DNA of 64,000 nucleotides from Burkholderiales bacterium. Lineage in GTDB: Bacteria; Pseudomonadota; Gammaproteobacteria; Burkholderiales; SG8-39. The position numbers and the translations under genes are program-made. Under the pieces are notes generated by a model that saw nothing but the letters and a program-made list of their open reading frames with translations, ran no database searches and was not told where the DNA came from. Below are positions 26,894 to 36,228 of this stretch, one piece after another. How positions within the stretch are numbered: position 1 is the stretch's first letter; every line of letters starts with the position of its first letter. The stretch covers positions 1 through 64,000 of the forward strand of contig JADGRQ010000002.1 in NCBI GenBank assembly GCA_017880775.1. Reading direction: 5' to 3'.

Positions 26894-27091
26894 TTATGCC
26901 GTGAGAATCAGCTTTCCGTTCTGGGTCATTCGCAGCCGGTATTCGCGACCGTCGTGCTCGATGATTAGCTCGCGCGACGGGCCGAACAGCGTCGCGCTGT
27001 TCACGCGCTGCGAGTGCGGCAAGGTGGTGTCGTCCTTGCCGGCGCCCAGCGGCTGCGTGACTTCCTGCGTGACTTCTCGAGGCTTGTTCAT
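26894..27091 (-). CDS. hemP: Hemin uptake protein HemP
   Basis: A 65-residue protein. The second half ([27 protein letters not shown]) is the HemP consensus; the N-terminal half is polar and variable. HemP is strongly Fur-controlled in betaproteobacteria and promotes haem/iron uptake gene expression. There is no Shine-Dalgarno. A TTGACA-17-TATCGT promoter ends 6 nt before the ATG, so a leaderless mRNA is likely. It leads the iron operon. Confidence 0.9.
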   Translation of the reverse strand: MNKPREVTQEVTQPLGAGKDDTTLPHSQRVNSATLFGPSRELIIEHDGREYRLRMTQNGKLILTA

Positions 27092-27097
27092 GTCTAA

Positions 27098-27126
27098 ACG
27101 ATAATGATTCCTATTAATATTGTCAA
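27098..27126 (-). promoter_or_regulatory. hemP promoter (TTGACA - 17 bp - TATCGT)
   Basis: On the minus strand a perfect -35 TTGACA (27121-27126) is followed after exactly 17 bp by TATCGT (27098-27103). The start codon of hemP comes 6 nt later. The spacer and -10 coincide with the Fur-box-like sequence, so iron-Fur would block RNA polymerase directly. Confidence 0.7.
27100..27118. promoter_or_regulatory. Fur box for the hemP-tonB operon
   Basis: GATAATGATTCCTATTAAT matches the 19-bp Fur consensus at 13 positions, including the whole left half (GATAATGAT). It overlaps the hemP promoter spacer and -10. Iron-responsive repression is inferred from the site and the gene content. Confidence 0.65.
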
Positions 27127-27175
27127 GGGCGTATGCTTAGATCTATAGAAAATATACTATTGAATGGATACTTAC

Positions 27176-27295
27176 ATGAAAGTAATCACTAACATCAATT
27201 CAATGGTTGCAAACTCTTCTCATCTGAGTGACGATCTGCATGATAATGAGTCGCATTCATCAAGGACTGAGTCCGATGTATATCTGCGTCTGTAA
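27176..27295 (+). CDS. Doubtful 39-codon A+T-rich ORF ahead of bfd
   Basis: ATG at 27176 to TAA at 27295, overlapping the bfd start in another frame. The product is polar, Ser/Asn/Asp-rich, without a hydrophobic segment. Base composition is much more A+T-rich than any gene here, and no clear ribosome site precedes it. It may simply be promoter DNA read as codons; it could also be a leader peptide for bfd. I do not recognise it. Confidence 0.15.
   Translation: MKVITNINSMVANSSHLSDDLHDNESHSSRTESDVYLRL
27239..27260. promoter_or_regulatory. Fur box upstream of bfd
   Basis: GCATGATAATGAGTCGCATTCA region: the left half GATAATGA is identical to the Fur consensus. The right half CATTCATC is a near mirror, giving TGATAATG...CATTcATCA dyad symmetry. 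It lies 15 bp before the bfd ATG, overlapping a possible GATAAT -10. bfd genes are typically induced by iron starvation through Fur. Confidence 0.55.
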
Positions 27296-27473
27296 CGGCA
27301 TCACCGATCGCGAAATCCGCCAATGCGTCGCCTCGGGCGTGTGTTCGATGAGCGACCTCGAATGCTCGCTGGGCGTGGGGGCGAGCTGCGGCCGCTGCCG
27401 CGAGGCGGCAGTGGAGATCCTCGAGCAATCCCGTTCTCCAGCGCAGGTGGTGTTTTCCTCGGCGTTGGCGTAA
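27276..27473 (+). CDS. bfd: Bacterioferritin-associated ferredoxin
   Basis: A 65-residue [2Fe-2S] protein with cluster ligands C4, C6, C38 and C41, the same spacing and numbering as E. coli Bfd. Extra cysteines are at 17, 23 and 30. It reduces bacterioferritin iron so it can be released. The start at 27276 is preceded by AAGGA. It is directly upstream of bfr, as is common. Confidence 0.93.
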   Translation: MYICVCNGITDREIRQCVASGVCSMSDLECSLGVGASCGRCREAAVEILEQSRSPAQVVFSSALA

Positions 27474-27541
27474 CGGCTCGCGGGCACGATTCGCGTGCTG
27501 CTAGACTTTCGCGTAGGGGATCGACAGCGAAAGGAATAGCC

Positions 27542-28009
27542 ATGAAGGGCGACAAGAAGGTCATCCAGCATCTGAACAAGGTGCTGTTCAACGAACTCAC
27601 AGCGATCAACCAGTACTTCCTGCACGCCCGCATGTTCGGCAACTGGGGCCTGAACAAGCTCGAGGAATACGAAAAGAAGGAGTCGGTCGGCGAGATGAAA
27701 CACGCCGACTGCCTGGTCGAGCGCATTCTTTTTCTCGAAGGCCTGCCGAACCTGCAGGACCTCGGAAAGCTGATGATCGGCGAAAACGCGACCGAGGCGC
27801 TCGAGTGCGATCTGAAGCTCGAGCGCGCCGCGCACCCGCCGCTGAAGGATGCGATCGCGCACTGCGAAACGGTCGGCGACTACGTGTCGCGCGAACTGCT
27901 CGAGGATATCCTCAAGTCCGAGGAAGAGCACATCGACTGGCTCGAGACGCAGATCGCGCTGGTCGGCGGCATGGGCGCGCAGAACTGGATGCAGAGCCAG
28001 GCCGGCTAG
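27542..28009 (+). CDS. bfr: Bacterioferritin
   Basis: A 155-residue subunit of the 24-mer iron store. The haem-ligand Met is M52; ferroxidase-site residues E18, E51 and H54 are in place, as is the [10 protein letters not shown] segment that supplies the later Glu/His ligands. GAAAGGAA precedes the ATG. It forms a store/release pair with bfd. The stop lies in a CTAG shared with the convergent gene. Confidence 0.95.
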   Translation: MKGDKKVIQHLNKVLFNELTAINQYFLHARMFGNWGLNKLEEYEKKESVGEMKHADCLVERILFLEGLPNLQDLGKLMIGENATEALECDLKLERAAHPPLKDAIAHCETVGDYVSRELLEDILKSEEEHIDWLETQIALVGGMGAQNWMQSQAG

Positions 28010-29268
28010 AAACGGTACAACGCGCACGCGGCGATACGCCGCTCGATCTCTAGCATCATCTTGTTGTACGCGGGCGCGCCGATGCCGCCGAAGCGGCGCT
28101 TGAAATCGGCCTCCGGCATGAACTCCGGCAGGTCGGCCGCGTCCGGCATCATGTCGGGCTCCTTCAGGCCGGCGGCGACGCGTTGCTGCAGCGCGCGCGC
28201 GCCGTCGCCCGGGCGCGCCGCCAGCTCACCGAACACGGTGCCGGCGCGGTCCGCAGCGATGTCGTTGAAGCTGAAGCCGCTGCCGCCGCGCGAATCTTCC
28301 ACCTCCTTGTAGAGCCCGATCGCGTCCGACAGCGGTGCGCCTGCGTTCGCCGCGAGCGCCGCCGAGATGGAGAAATGCTGCGGGAAATCCTCGCGGCCGT
28401 TCAGCGTCACCTGGCGCGGCGCCGGGCGCGGCCAGCCCTTCGCGCCGGGCACGATCGCCGACAGTCCCTTGCCGTTTACATAAAAGGCGACGACGACAAT
28501 CGCGGCGCGGCTCTCCGCCTGCGCGTCGCCCGCGGCGGAACGCTCCGAGGCGAGCTGCATCAGCGGGACCAGCAGATCCGCGAGCGACAGCTTGCGGGGT
28601 GTGGCGGCGTTCCCGGCGATCTGCACGAGGCGCTCCTGATAGATCCTCAGCCGCTCGCTGTCCGCCGGCGGCAGCAGCACCTTGCGCAGCCGGTCGGGCA
28701 GATCCTCGCGCCACTCATAGACCACCCGCAGGCTCCCGTCGGCGATGCTGACGTTCCGGATGGCGTCTGCCGCAACCTGGTACTCCTCGGTGCGATTGAG
28801 TCCTTCGAACGCACGCGTGAGGACCATGTCTGCCAGCCAGCCGGGCACTGGCAGGCGGCCGATGCTCAAGTGCTCGAATGCGGGCAGCCCCGAAGTCTCG
28901 CGCACTGCTGCGTCCACGTTCACGAAGCGCCCGAACGGGCTGCGCGGCACCTCGACGCTCGCCGCCAGCGTGAGCCCACCCGGTTGCAGCACGATCCGCG
29001 CACTGCCGTTGCCAAAGCGGTTTGCAAGGTAGTTGGCGGCGAGATCGAGCTCCTCGCCACCGATCGACAGGGTACGCAGCGTCCCGCTCTTCATCTTTCG
29101 CGGGTCGTTCCTAACCAGCACCCGCATCGCGCGCTCGATGTGTTCGGGCGTGAACTCGGCCGCGCGGTGCACCAGCGGCCGGTCCTGGAAGCACAGCATC
29201 ACTGCAGCGGCCATTGCGAGCGGACCGCCGATGAACACCAGCACCGACAGCCAGAACAGGAGCCTCAC
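28006..29268 (-). CDS. Conserved-looking membrane-anchored protein of unknown function
   Basis: A 420-residue protein from a GTG whose first bases overlap the stop of the upstream dehydrogenase (GTGA). One N-terminal membrane helix (residues about 2-24) is followed by a large, probably periplasmic, soluble region. That region contains [18 protein letters not shown] near residue 118 and [12 protein letters not shown] near 158. The C-terminal part has [17 protein letters not shown] and ends in a basic [11 protein letters not shown] segment. I do not recognise a family. Tight coupling suggests co-expression with the dehydrogenase, although its sequence does not look catalytic for that pathway. 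Confidence 0.75.
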   Translation of the reverse strand: MRLLFWLSVLVFIGGPLAMAAAVMLCFQDRPLVHRAAEFTPEHIERAMRVLVRNDPRKMKSGTLRTLSIGGEELDLAANYLANRFGNGSARIVLQPGGLTLAASVEVPRSPFGRFVNVDAAVRETSGLPAFEHLSIGRLPVPGWLADMVLTRAFEGLNRTEEYQVAADAIRNVSIADGSLRVVYEWREDLPDRLRKVLLPPADSERLRIYQERLVQIAGNAATPRKLSLADLLVPLMQLASERSAAGDAQAESRAAIVVVAFYVNGKGLSAIVPGAKGWPRPAPRQVTLNGREDFPQHFSISAALAANAGAPLSDAIGLYKEVEDSRGGSGFSFNDIAADRAGTVFGELAARPGDGARALQQRVAAGLKEPDMMPDAADLPEFMPEADFKRRFGGIGAPAYNKMMLEIERRIAACALYRF

Positions 29269-30203
29269 ACGACGCGGGTCTTGACCGGCTTGCCCGCGAA
29301 ATGCAGCCGCAGGTTTTCCAGTTGCAGGTTGCCCATTGCCGTGCGCGTTTCCACCGTGGCGCTGCCGACATGCGGGTAGATCACCGCGTTCTCCAACGCA
29401 AAAAACTCCGGCGGCACGGCCGGTTCCTTGACGAACACATCCAGCCCCGCACCCGCGATCTTCTTCTCCCGCAGATACTGGATCAGCACCGGCTCGTCGA
29501 TCAGCGTGCCGCGCGCGATGTTCACCAGAAAGCCCTGCGGCCCGAGCGCGTCGAGCACTGCAGCATTGACGATGTTCCTGGTCGGCGCTCCGCCCGGCGC
29601 CGCGACCAGCAACACATCGCTGTGCTTCGCGAGTGATACCACGTCCGGAAGGTAGGCGTGGGGCACGTCCTTCTTGTTTCGATTGTGGTACGCGATCTTC
29701 ATGCCGAAGGCCTGCGCCCGCTTTGCGATCGCCTCGCCGATGCGCCCCAGCCCGAGGATGCCAAGCGTCTTGCCGCCCAGCGAGACGGTCAGCGGGTATC
29801 CGGGCTCTGCGAGCCACTTTCCGGCGCGCAGCCAGTTCTCCGACTGCGGGTACTGGCGCATCACGTTCAATATCAGCGACATCGCGGTGTCGGCGACGCA
29901 GTCGTTCAACACGTCGGGCGTATTCGTGACGATCACCTTGCGCTGTTTGGCTGCGCCGATGTCGATTGAGTCGTAGCCGACGCCGAAGTGGGAGATCAGT
30001 TCCAGCCTGGGCAGCGCGTCCATCAGCTTCGCGTCGGCGCCGAACGGGCCGAAGGTCGCGAGCGCGCGCACGCGCGGCGCATGCAGCTTGAGGAACGCTT
30101 CCCGGTCGGCAGCTTCATACAACTTGTGCACCGTGAAATCAGCTTCCATTTTCTCCTGGGTGCTGGGGAAGACCTTGGTGACGAGGATGACTTCGTGTTT
30201 CAT
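29265..30203 (-). CDS. D-isomer-specific 2-hydroxyacid dehydrogenase (glyoxylate/hydroxypyruvate reductase-like)
   Basis: A 312-residue NAD(P)-dependent enzyme. The Rossmann motif GLGRIG is at 151-156; catalytic residues R231 (NIARGT), E260 and H278 (YPHVGSA) are at the usual spacing. The start at 30203 (MKHEVILVTK) is chosen because the frame upstream overlaps the aldolase end. It is in an operon with an HpaI aldolase and a Bug receptor, suggesting reduction of a 2-oxo product (pyruvate, glyoxylate or tartronate semialdehyde type). Confidence 0.9.
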   Translation of the reverse strand: MKHEVILVTKVFPSTQEKMEADFTVHKLYEAADREAFLKLHAPRVRALATFGPFGADAKLMDALPRLELISHFGVGYDSIDIGAAKQRKVIVTNTPDVLNDCVADTAMSLILNVMRQYPQSENWLRAGKWLAEPGYPLTVSLGGKTLGILGLGRIGEAIAKRAQAFGMKIAYHNRNKKDVPHAYLPDVVSLAKHSDVLLVAAPGGAPTRNIVNAAVLDALGPQGFLVNIARGTLIDEPVLIQYLREKKIAGAGLDVFVKEPAVPPEFFALENAVIYPHVGSATVETRTAMGNLQLENLRLHFAGKPVKTRVV

Positions 30204-30226
30204 GGCCAGTTTCACCGAGCGGGTTC

Positions 30227-30991
30227 TCAGGACTTGAATTTTGTGCACAGCGCTTCCGCGCCGCGCGCGAGCAAGCCGACATCGGCCCCCACGGCCACGA
30301 ACAATGCGCCCGCGGAGAGCATCCGTTTGGCGTCTGCCTCGACCGGCGACAGATAGCCTGGCGCCTTGCCGGCCTTGCGAATGCGCCGGATCGCGTCTTC
30401 AATGACCGGCATGACGGCCGGATTGGCCGTCTCGCCGGTGTAGCCCAGCGATGCGTGCAGATCGGCCGGGCCGATGAAGATGCCGTCGACGCCGTCGATC
30501 GCCGCCACCTTCTCGATCTCGGCAAGCGCGGACTGGGTCTCGAGCTGCACCAGCACGCAGATTTCCTCGTGCGCGCGCTTGGCGTAATTCTTGACGCGGC
30601 CGAAGCGCGACGCGCGCGTGGTGCCCGCGACGCCGCGCACGCCCGCCGGCGGATAGCGCGTGTTGGCGACCGCCTGTTTCGCCTCTTCGGCGTTCTGCAC
30701 GTAAGGGATGAGCAGGGTCTGCGCGCCGGCATCCAGCACGCGCTTGATGGTCACCATGTCGTTCCACGGCACGCGTACGGCGGCATGGCTCGGATAGGGT
30801 GCCGCCGCCTGCAACTGCGACAGCAGGCTCTCCAGGTCGTTCGGGCTGTGCTCCATGTCGAGCAGGATCCAGTCGAATCCCGCGCCGGCGATGATTTCCA
30901 CCGAATAGGCGGAAGACAGACTCGACCACAGGCCGATCTGCGGCGTGCCGGCCTTGATTGCGCGTTTGAAAGCGTTTTGCGGAAGATCCAT
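30227..30991 (-). CDS. HpcH/HpaI-family aldolase
   Basis: A 254-residue class II (metal-dependent) pyruvate aldolase. Active-site residues are visible as H48 (DMEHSP), R73 (AVRVPW), E151 (QLETQ) and D177 (GPADLHAS). These match the positions expected for HpaI-type 4-hydroxy-2-oxo-acid aldolases (H, R, E, D). TGAGGA precedes the ATG. The enzyme cleaves 4-hydroxy-2-oxo acids to pyruvate plus an aldehyde. Neighbours: Bug receptor upstream (18 bp), 2-hydroxyacid dehydrogenase downstream. Confidence 0.92.
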   Translation of the reverse strand: MDLPQNAFKRAIKAGTPQIGLWSSLSSAYSVEIIAGAGFDWILLDMEHSPNDLESLLSQLQAAAPYPSHAAVRVPWNDMVTIKRVLDAGAQTLLIPYVQNAEEAKQAVANTRYPPAGVRGVAGTTRASRFGRVKNYAKRAHEEICVLVQLETQSALAEIEKVAAIDGVDGIFIGPADLHASLGYTGETANPAVMPVIEDAIRRIRKAGKAPGYLSPVEADAKRMLSAGALFVAVGADVGLLARGAEALCTKFKS

Positions 30992-31008
30992 GGTTGTCCT
31001 CAGTTTTC

Positions 31009-31974
31009 TCAGTCGGCCTTCACGCCAGCTTCCTTTACCACCTTCGCCCAGCGCGCCTTCTCGCTGGCGATGAACGAGCCGAGCGCCTCGGGAGGGCCGG
31101 CGCGTACCTCGGTGCCCTGCTTGGCGAGCATGTCCTTCATGTCCTGGGTGTTGAGGATACGGGTGAGTTCGCCGTTGAGTTTCATCACGATGTCGCGCGG
31201 CGTGCCGGCCGCAGCGAGCAGCCCCTGGTAGGAGCCGGTTTCGAAACCCGGCAGGCCGGATTCGGCCACCGTGGGCAGTTCTGGCGCGGAGGGCACGCGC
31301 GTCGCGCTGGAAACCGCGAGGCCGCGCAAACGGCCGCTCTTCACCGACGGATAAGTCGCGAGCATGCCGTTGAAGAGCACGTTGGATTGCCCCGCGATCA
31401 CGTCGGTCACCGCAGCCGAGCCGCCCTTGTAGGGAATGTAGGCCCATTGCACGCCGGTGCGCTGCGCGAACTCGACGCCCGCGAGGTGTGGCGCGCCGCC
31501 GGTGCCAGAATTGGCGAAGTTGAGCTTGCCGGGGTTCGCCTTGGCGTAGGCGATCAGCTCCTGCACGTTGTTCACCGGCAGCGACGGGTGCACGGCGAGC
31601 ACGTGCGGGGAATACGAAATCATCACGATCGGCGAGAAATCCTTCACCGGATCGAAGGGCATGTTGGTGTACACGCTCGGGTTGATCGACAGCGCGCCGA
31701 CATCGGAAAGCAGCATCGTGTAACCATCCGGCGCCGATTTGGCGACGTAATCCGCGCCGACGTTGCCGTTGGCGCCGGTCTTGTTTTCCACAATCACCGG
31801 CTGGCCCATCGATTCGGTGATCCGTGGCCCGAGCGCGCGGGCGAGGATGTCCGAGGTGCCGCCCGGGGCAAAGGGCACGATGATGCGGATCGGCTTGCTG
31901 GGGTAGGTCTGCGCGGACGCGGCGGCGCTGGCGAGCGCGAGCAGCGCGCCCGCGACGAACGATAGTGGTTTCAT
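31009..31974 (-). CDS. Tripartite tricarboxylate transporter receptor (Bug family) protein 3
   Basis: A 321-residue periplasmic receptor. AAGGAGG precedes the ATG; signal peptide ends near ASAQ. Bug landmarks are [46 protein letters not shown] and [17 protein letters not shown]. It is the first gene of a receptor-aldolase-dehydrogenase run, so its ligand is probably a hydroxylated or oxo carboxylate feeding the aldolase. That link is inference from gene order. Confidence 0.93.
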   Translation of the reverse strand: MKPLSFVAGALLALASAAASAQTYPSKPIRIIVPFAPGGTSDILARALGPRITESMGQPVIVENKTGANGNVGADYVAKSAPDGYTMLLSDVGALSINPSVYTNMPFDPVKDFSPIVMISYSPHVLAVHPSLPVNNVQELIAYAKANPGKLNFANSGTGGAPHLAGVEFAQRTGVQWAYIPYKGGSAAVTDVIAGQSNVLFNGMLATYPSVKSGRLRGLAVSSATRVPSAPELPTVAESGLPGFETGSYQGLLAAAGTPRDIVMKLNGELTRILNTQDMKDMLAKQGTEVRAGPPEALGSFIASEKARWAKVVKEAGVKAD

Positions 31975-32076
31975 TATTTTCCTCCTTGAGTAACTGCGCG
32001 GTTACAACGCTGCGACGCGGATTCTACCCGAGCAGCTCCGTATGGCGACCCTGTCCAGACCGAGCGCGAGGCTGAT

Positions 32077-33357
32077 ATGCTTGCGCGCGTGAAATTGCCC
32101 GCCGCGCTCCTCGTCGCGCTTGGTCCGCTGCTCGCTACCAGCGCGGCTGCAGCCGAGGATTCCTTCACCGCCGACGCCAAGGCGGGAGCGCAATTCAGGA
32201 CGCTGTATTTCAATCGTGATTTGCCGACCAGGATCCAGGAATCCTGGGCCGCCGGCGGCTGGCTGTGGGGCCGCACCGGGTATTGGCGCGACTTCCTTTC
32301 CTTCGGCGGCACGCTCTACGCCTCGCTTCCGCTCTACGGGCCGAACGACCGCGACGGCACGCTTTCCCTCAAGCCCGGGCAGGATGGTTACGGCGTGCTC
32401 GGTGAAGCCTACGCCAAGCTCAAAGTGTCGGACCAGACGCTGACGCTGTATCGTCAGACAATCGGCACCAATCCGCAGAAGGCGGAAGGAGTGCGCGGCA
32501 TCCAGACCGACATGAATTATCTGGGCTCGCGCGACATCCGGATGACGCCGCTCAGCTATGAGGCGGCGATGCTCGGGGGGCCGATCGGCGAGGCGCTACG
32601 CTACGAGGCAGGCTACGTTTCCAAGGTGAAAGACCTGAACGCCGACAAATTCGTCAGCATGTCGCGGCTGGCTGGCGTGACCACGAAGGATACCGGGATG
32701 TGGACTGGCGGCCTGCAGTGGTCGCCGCAGAAGGATGCTTGGGTGCAGGGTTTCTATTACTCGGTAGAGGACACCATCCGCATCGGGTACGTCGACGTCG
32801 ACTGGGTGACGCGCACGTCCAAAGACTCCTACTACCGCGTCGCCGCCCAGTACACTGACCAGCGCTCCGACGGCGCCAATCTACTGCTTGGCAGGGCGTT
32901 CAAGACCTGGAACGCTGGACTGTACGGCGAGCTCGGCTGGAACTGGTTCAAGGCCTACGGCGCGCTCGGCGGCACCGGCGACGGCGAGCAGATCCGCAAC
33001 CTGTACAGCTTCGGACCGTTCTACATCACCCAGCGCATCAAGACCTTCAGCCGCGCGGGCGAGGAGGCTGCGTTGCTCGGAACCACGTTCGACCTTGCTG
33101 GCGCCGGGCTGCCCGGGTTCAGCTTCGATTTCAACATTTCCGACGGCAGGCATGCCGTCGATCCGGTGACGCGTGCCGGCCAGCCTAAATGGCGCGAGTA
33201 CGACACCGACCTCGTCTACCGCTTCGCAAAGGAATCGGCGCTGGCGGGTATGCGGTTGCGGTTTCGCTGGGGTCGTCTCTACGAGGACTTCGGTACGCGC
33301 GTCGACCGTACCGACGACACGCGCTTCGACGTGAACTGGGCGATCGGCTTCAACTAG
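32077..33357 (+). CDS. OprD-family outer-membrane porin
   Basis: A 426-residue beta-barrel protein. The signal peptide ends near SAAAAE; the mature part has the family's LYFNRD, NKG-like loops and RFRWGRLYEDFGTR...DTRFDVNWAIGFN ending. The ATG at 32077 has GAGG upstream. A GTG at 32089 (VKLPAALL) would give a more typical signal peptide and cannot be excluded. OprD channels admit basic amino acids or small carboxylates. It lies between a Bug cluster and a sugar-acid dehydratase, consistent with carboxylate uptake. Confidence 0.85.
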   Translation: MLARVKLPAALLVALGPLLATSAAAAEDSFTADAKAGAQFRTLYFNRDLPTRIQESWAAGGWLWGRTGYWRDFLSFGGTLYASLPLYGPNDRDGTLSLKPGQDGYGVLGEAYAKLKVSDQTLTLYRQTIGTNPQKAEGVRGIQTDMNYLGSRDIRMTPLSYEAAMLGGPIGEALRYEAGYVSKVKDLNADKFVSMSRLAGVTTKDTGMWTGGLQWSPQKDAWVQGFYYSVEDTIRIGYVDVDWVTRTSKDSYYRVAAQYTDQRSDGANLLLGRAFKTWNAGLYGELGWNWFKAYGALGGTGDGEQIRNLYSFGPFYITQRIKTFSRAGEEAALLGTTFDLAGAGLPGFSFDFNISDGRHAVDPVTRAGQPKWREYDTDLVYRFAKESALAGMRLRFRWGRLYEDFGTRVDRTDDTRFDVNWAIGFN

Positions 33358-33387
33358 CATACGCAGCGCAGCGCAGATCGCCGGCGC

Positions 33388-35121
33388 TTAATGAATCTCC
33401 GGCTCCGCGGTCGGCGCGGTGCCTTCGAGAAAATCGAAGTCGCAGCCTTCGTTGGCCTGCTTCACGTGGCGCGAGAAGATCGCGCCGTAGCTGCGCTCGT
33501 ACTTGAGCGGTGGTCTCTGCCACGCGGCCTTGCGCTTCGCCATCTCCGCGTCGCTGATCTTCAGGTTCAGGACTTTTTTCTCCACATCCAGTTCGATGAG
33601 GTCGCCGTTCTGCACGAACGCAAGTGGGCCCCCGACAAAGGCCTCGGGGGCGACGTGCAGGATGCAGGTGCCGTAGCTGGTGCCGCTCATGCGGCCGTCG
33701 GATAACCTCACCATGTCCTTGACGCCCTGCTTGATCAGTTTCTTCGGCATCGGCAACATGCCCCACTCCGGAAAGCCGGGGCCGCCCAAAGGGCCGGCGT
33801 TCTTCAGCACCAGCACGCAAGCAGCGTCTACATCGAGGTCGTCGGTATCGATCCTCGCCGCCATGTCGTTGTAATCCTCGAACACAACCGCGCGGCCGGT
33901 GTGCTTCAGCAGCTCCGGCGCCGCCGCGCTGGTCTTAATCACCGCGCCGTCTGGCGCGAGATTGCCGCGCAGCATCACGATGCCACCCGATGCCTTCAGC
34001 GGTTTGTCGCGAGGCAGGATCACGTCCGCGTTCCAGACCTTCGCGCCTTCGATGTTCTCGCCCAGCGTGCGTCCGTTCACGGTCTTCGCCGACAGGTCGA
34101 GCAGGTCGCGCAGTTCGTTCAGCAGCGCGCGCAGGCCGCCCGCGTAGAAGAAATCCTCCATCAGGTACTTGTTGCCCGAGGGACGCACGTTGGCGATCAC
34201 CGGCGTTTTCGCCGAGATCTCGTTGTAGCGCTCGAGCGGGAAGGGGAGCCCCGCGCGCCCCGCCATCGCTACCAGGTGCACGATCGCGTTGGTCGAGCCG
34301 CCCATCGCCATCAGCGTGGTGATCGCGTTGTCGAACGAACCGCGGGAGAGAAAGTCGCGGGGCTTGAGGTCTTCCCAGACCATCTCGACGATGCGCTTGC
34401 CCGTCAGCGTGGCCATGCGCGCGTGGTTCGAATCCGGCGCCGGGATCGACGAATAGCCCGGCAGCGTGAAGCCGAGCGCCTCGGCGAGCGACATCATCGT
34501 CGCAGCGGTGCCCATCGTCATGCAGGTGCCGGGCGAGCGCGCGATCGTGTCTTCGATCTCCTGCCAATCCGCCTCGGAAATACGGCCGGCGCGCAGTTCA
34601 TCCCAGTACTTCCAGGTATCCGAGCCCGAACCGAGGGTCTGGTCGCGCCAGTGGCTGTTCAACATCGGGCCGGCCGGCAGGTAGATCGCGGGCAGGTTCA
34701 TGCTGGTCGCACCCATGATCAGCGCGGGGGTGGTCTTGTCGCAGCCGCCCATCAGCACCGCGCCGTCGGCCGGATAAGAGCGCAGCAGCTCCTCGGTCTC
34801 CATCGCGAGGAAGTTGCGGTACATCATGGTGGTGGGCTTCTGCATCGTCTCGGCGAGTGCCATCGCCGGCATTTCGAGCGGAAAGCCGCCGGCCTGCCAG
34901 ACGCCGCGCTTGACTTCCTCGACGCGCTGCTTGAAGTGGGTGTGGCAGTGGTTGATGTCCGACCAGGTGTTGATGATCGCGATCACCGGCTTGCCCTGAT
35001 AGTCGGAGCGGTCGTAGCCCATCTGCGCGGTGCGCGAGCGATGGCCGAAGGAGCGCAGGTCCTTGACGCCGAACCAGCGGTGGCTGCGGAGTTGTTCGGG
35101 AGTCTTCTTCATGTGAGCCAT
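33388..35121 (-). CDS. IlvD/Edd family dehydratase, L-arabinonate dehydratase-like
   Basis: A 577-residue Fe-S dehydratase. Cysteines C59, C127 (MGGCDKTTP) and C200 (GTCMTMGTA) fall at the positions I recall for the [2Fe-2S] ligands of L-arabinonate dehydratase. The [10 protein letters not shown] catalytic segment is near residue 480. The N-terminal [12 protein letters not shown]...[10 protein letters not shown] is typical of the sugar-acid branch rather than the valine-pathway IlvD. An alternative start at 35112 sits 7 nt after a TAGAAT. Divergent from an Ldh-family dehydrogenase; probably sugar-acid breakdown. Confidence 0.88.
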   Translation of the reverse strand: MAHMKKTPEQLRSHRWFGVKDLRSFGHRSRTAQMGYDRSDYQGKPVIAIINTWSDINHCHTHFKQRVEEVKRGVWQAGGFPLEMPAMALAETMQKPTTMMYRNFLAMETEELLRSYPADGAVLMGGCDKTTPALIMGATSMNLPAIYLPAGPMLNSHWRDQTLGSGSDTWKYWDELRAGRISEADWQEIEDTIARSPGTCMTMGTAATMMSLAEALGFTLPGYSSIPAPDSNHARMATLTGKRIVEMVWEDLKPRDFLSRGSFDNAITTLMAMGGSTNAIVHLVAMAGRAGLPFPLERYNEISAKTPVIANVRPSGNKYLMEDFFYAGGLRALLNELRDLLDLSAKTVNGRTLGENIEGAKVWNADVILPRDKPLKASGGIVMLRGNLAPDGAVIKTSAAAPELLKHTGRAVVFEDYNDMAARIDTDDLDVDAACVLVLKNAGPLGGPGFPEWGMLPMPKKLIKQGVKDMVRLSDGRMSGTSYGTCILHVAPEAFVGGPLAFVQNGDLIELDVEKKVLNLKISDAEMAKRKAAWQRPPLKYERSYGAIFSRHVKQANEGCDFDFLEGTAPTAEPEIH

Positions 35122-35144
35122 TCTAAATTACACTTCGCCCCACC

Positions 35145-36224
35145 ATGGCAAACACTTTCACATTCAGCAGCGAACCCCTGACCCGCGCCATCGAGGCGAT
35201 CGTCGCCGCGGGCGGCAGCGACCCCCGCGAGGCGCGCCTGGTGGCCGAGAATCTGGTCACCGCCAACCTGACCGGGCACGACTCCCACGGCGTGGGCATG
35301 ATCCCGCGCTACGTAGAGTCGCTCAAGGAAGGGGGCCTCGCGACCAACCGCCATCCGGTGATCAAGTTCGACGGCGGGGCGCTCGTCGCCCTGGACGGGC
35401 AGGCGGGCTACGGGCAGGTGATCGGTGCCGAGGCGACCGAGATCGCAATCGGGCGTGCGAAGCAGCACGGTGTGTGCGTGATGGCGCTCGCGAACGCGCA
35501 CCACCTGTGCCGCATCGGCCAGTGGGCCGAGAACGCGGTCGCCCAGGGGCTGGTGTCCATCAGCTTCGTCAACGTGATCTCGCGCTCGATCGTCGCCCCT
35601 TTCGGCGGCACCGATGCGCGCTTCGGCACCAATCCGGTGACCATCGGCATCCCGCTCGCGGGCCAGCCGCCGTTCATCCTCGATATGGCGACCAGCGGCG
35701 TCGCGCAGGGCAAGATACGCGTGGCGCACAACAAGGGCGAAGCGGTTCCGCCCGGTCTGCTGATCGACGACCACGGCCGGCCGACGACCGATGCGCGCTA
35801 CGGCGTGATCGAGCCGTTCGGCGCGCTCACCACCTTCGGCCTTCACAAGGGCTACGGCCTGGCGGTGGTGTGCGAACTGCTCGGCGGTGCGCTCTCCGGC
35901 GGCGGAACCTGGCACACCGAGGACCGAAGCAAAAAACGTGTGCTGAACGGCATGCTCTCCATCCTGATCGATCCGCAGCGCCTGGGCACGGCGCCGCAGT
36001 TCGCGCGCGAAGCGGCGGAGTTCGTCGCCTGGGTGAAGAAATCGCCGCCTGCGGAAGGCGTCGATCGCGTACGCATTGCCGGAGATCCGGAGCGTGAAAC
36101 CAGGGCGAAGCGCCTCGCCGTGGGCATTGCGGTGGATGCGACCACCTGGAACGACGTCATCGCCGCGGGCGAGAAGCTCGGCCTCGAGCGCAGCGCCGTT
36201 CAGCGGATCGCGGAAGGCCGCTAA
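35145..36224 (+). CDS. Ldh-family (malate/L-lactate/ureidoglycolate type) dehydrogenase
   Basis: A 359-residue NAD(P)-dependent oxidoreductase of the Ldh2/MDH2 fold. Recognised by LTGHDSHGVGMIPRY near residue 43, the AHHLCRIGQWAE segment near 118 and TNPVTIGIP near 163. FILDMATSGVAQGKI near 180 and GLHKGYGLAVVCELLGGAL near 232 complete the pattern. No Shine-Dalgarno precedes the ATG; only 23 bp separate it from the divergent dehydratase gene, so the promoters overlap. The substrate is an open question. Confidence 0.9.
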   Translation: MANTFTFSSEPLTRAIEAIVAAGGSDPREARLVAENLVTANLTGHDSHGVGMIPRYVESLKEGGLATNRHPVIKFDGGALVALDGQAGYGQVIGAEATEIAIGRAKQHGVCVMALANAHHLCRIGQWAENAVAQGLVSISFVNVISRSIVAPFGGTDARFGTNPVTIGIPLAGQPPFILDMATSGVAQGKIRVAHNKGEAVPPGLLIDDHGRPTTDARYGVIEPFGALTTFGLHKGYGLAVVCELLGGALSGGGTWHTEDRSKKRVLNGMLSILIDPQRLGTAPQFAREAAEFVAWVKKSPPAEGVDRVRIAGDPERETRAKRLAVGIAVDATTWNDVIAAGEKLGLERSAVQRIAEGR

Positions 36225-36228
36225 CCCC

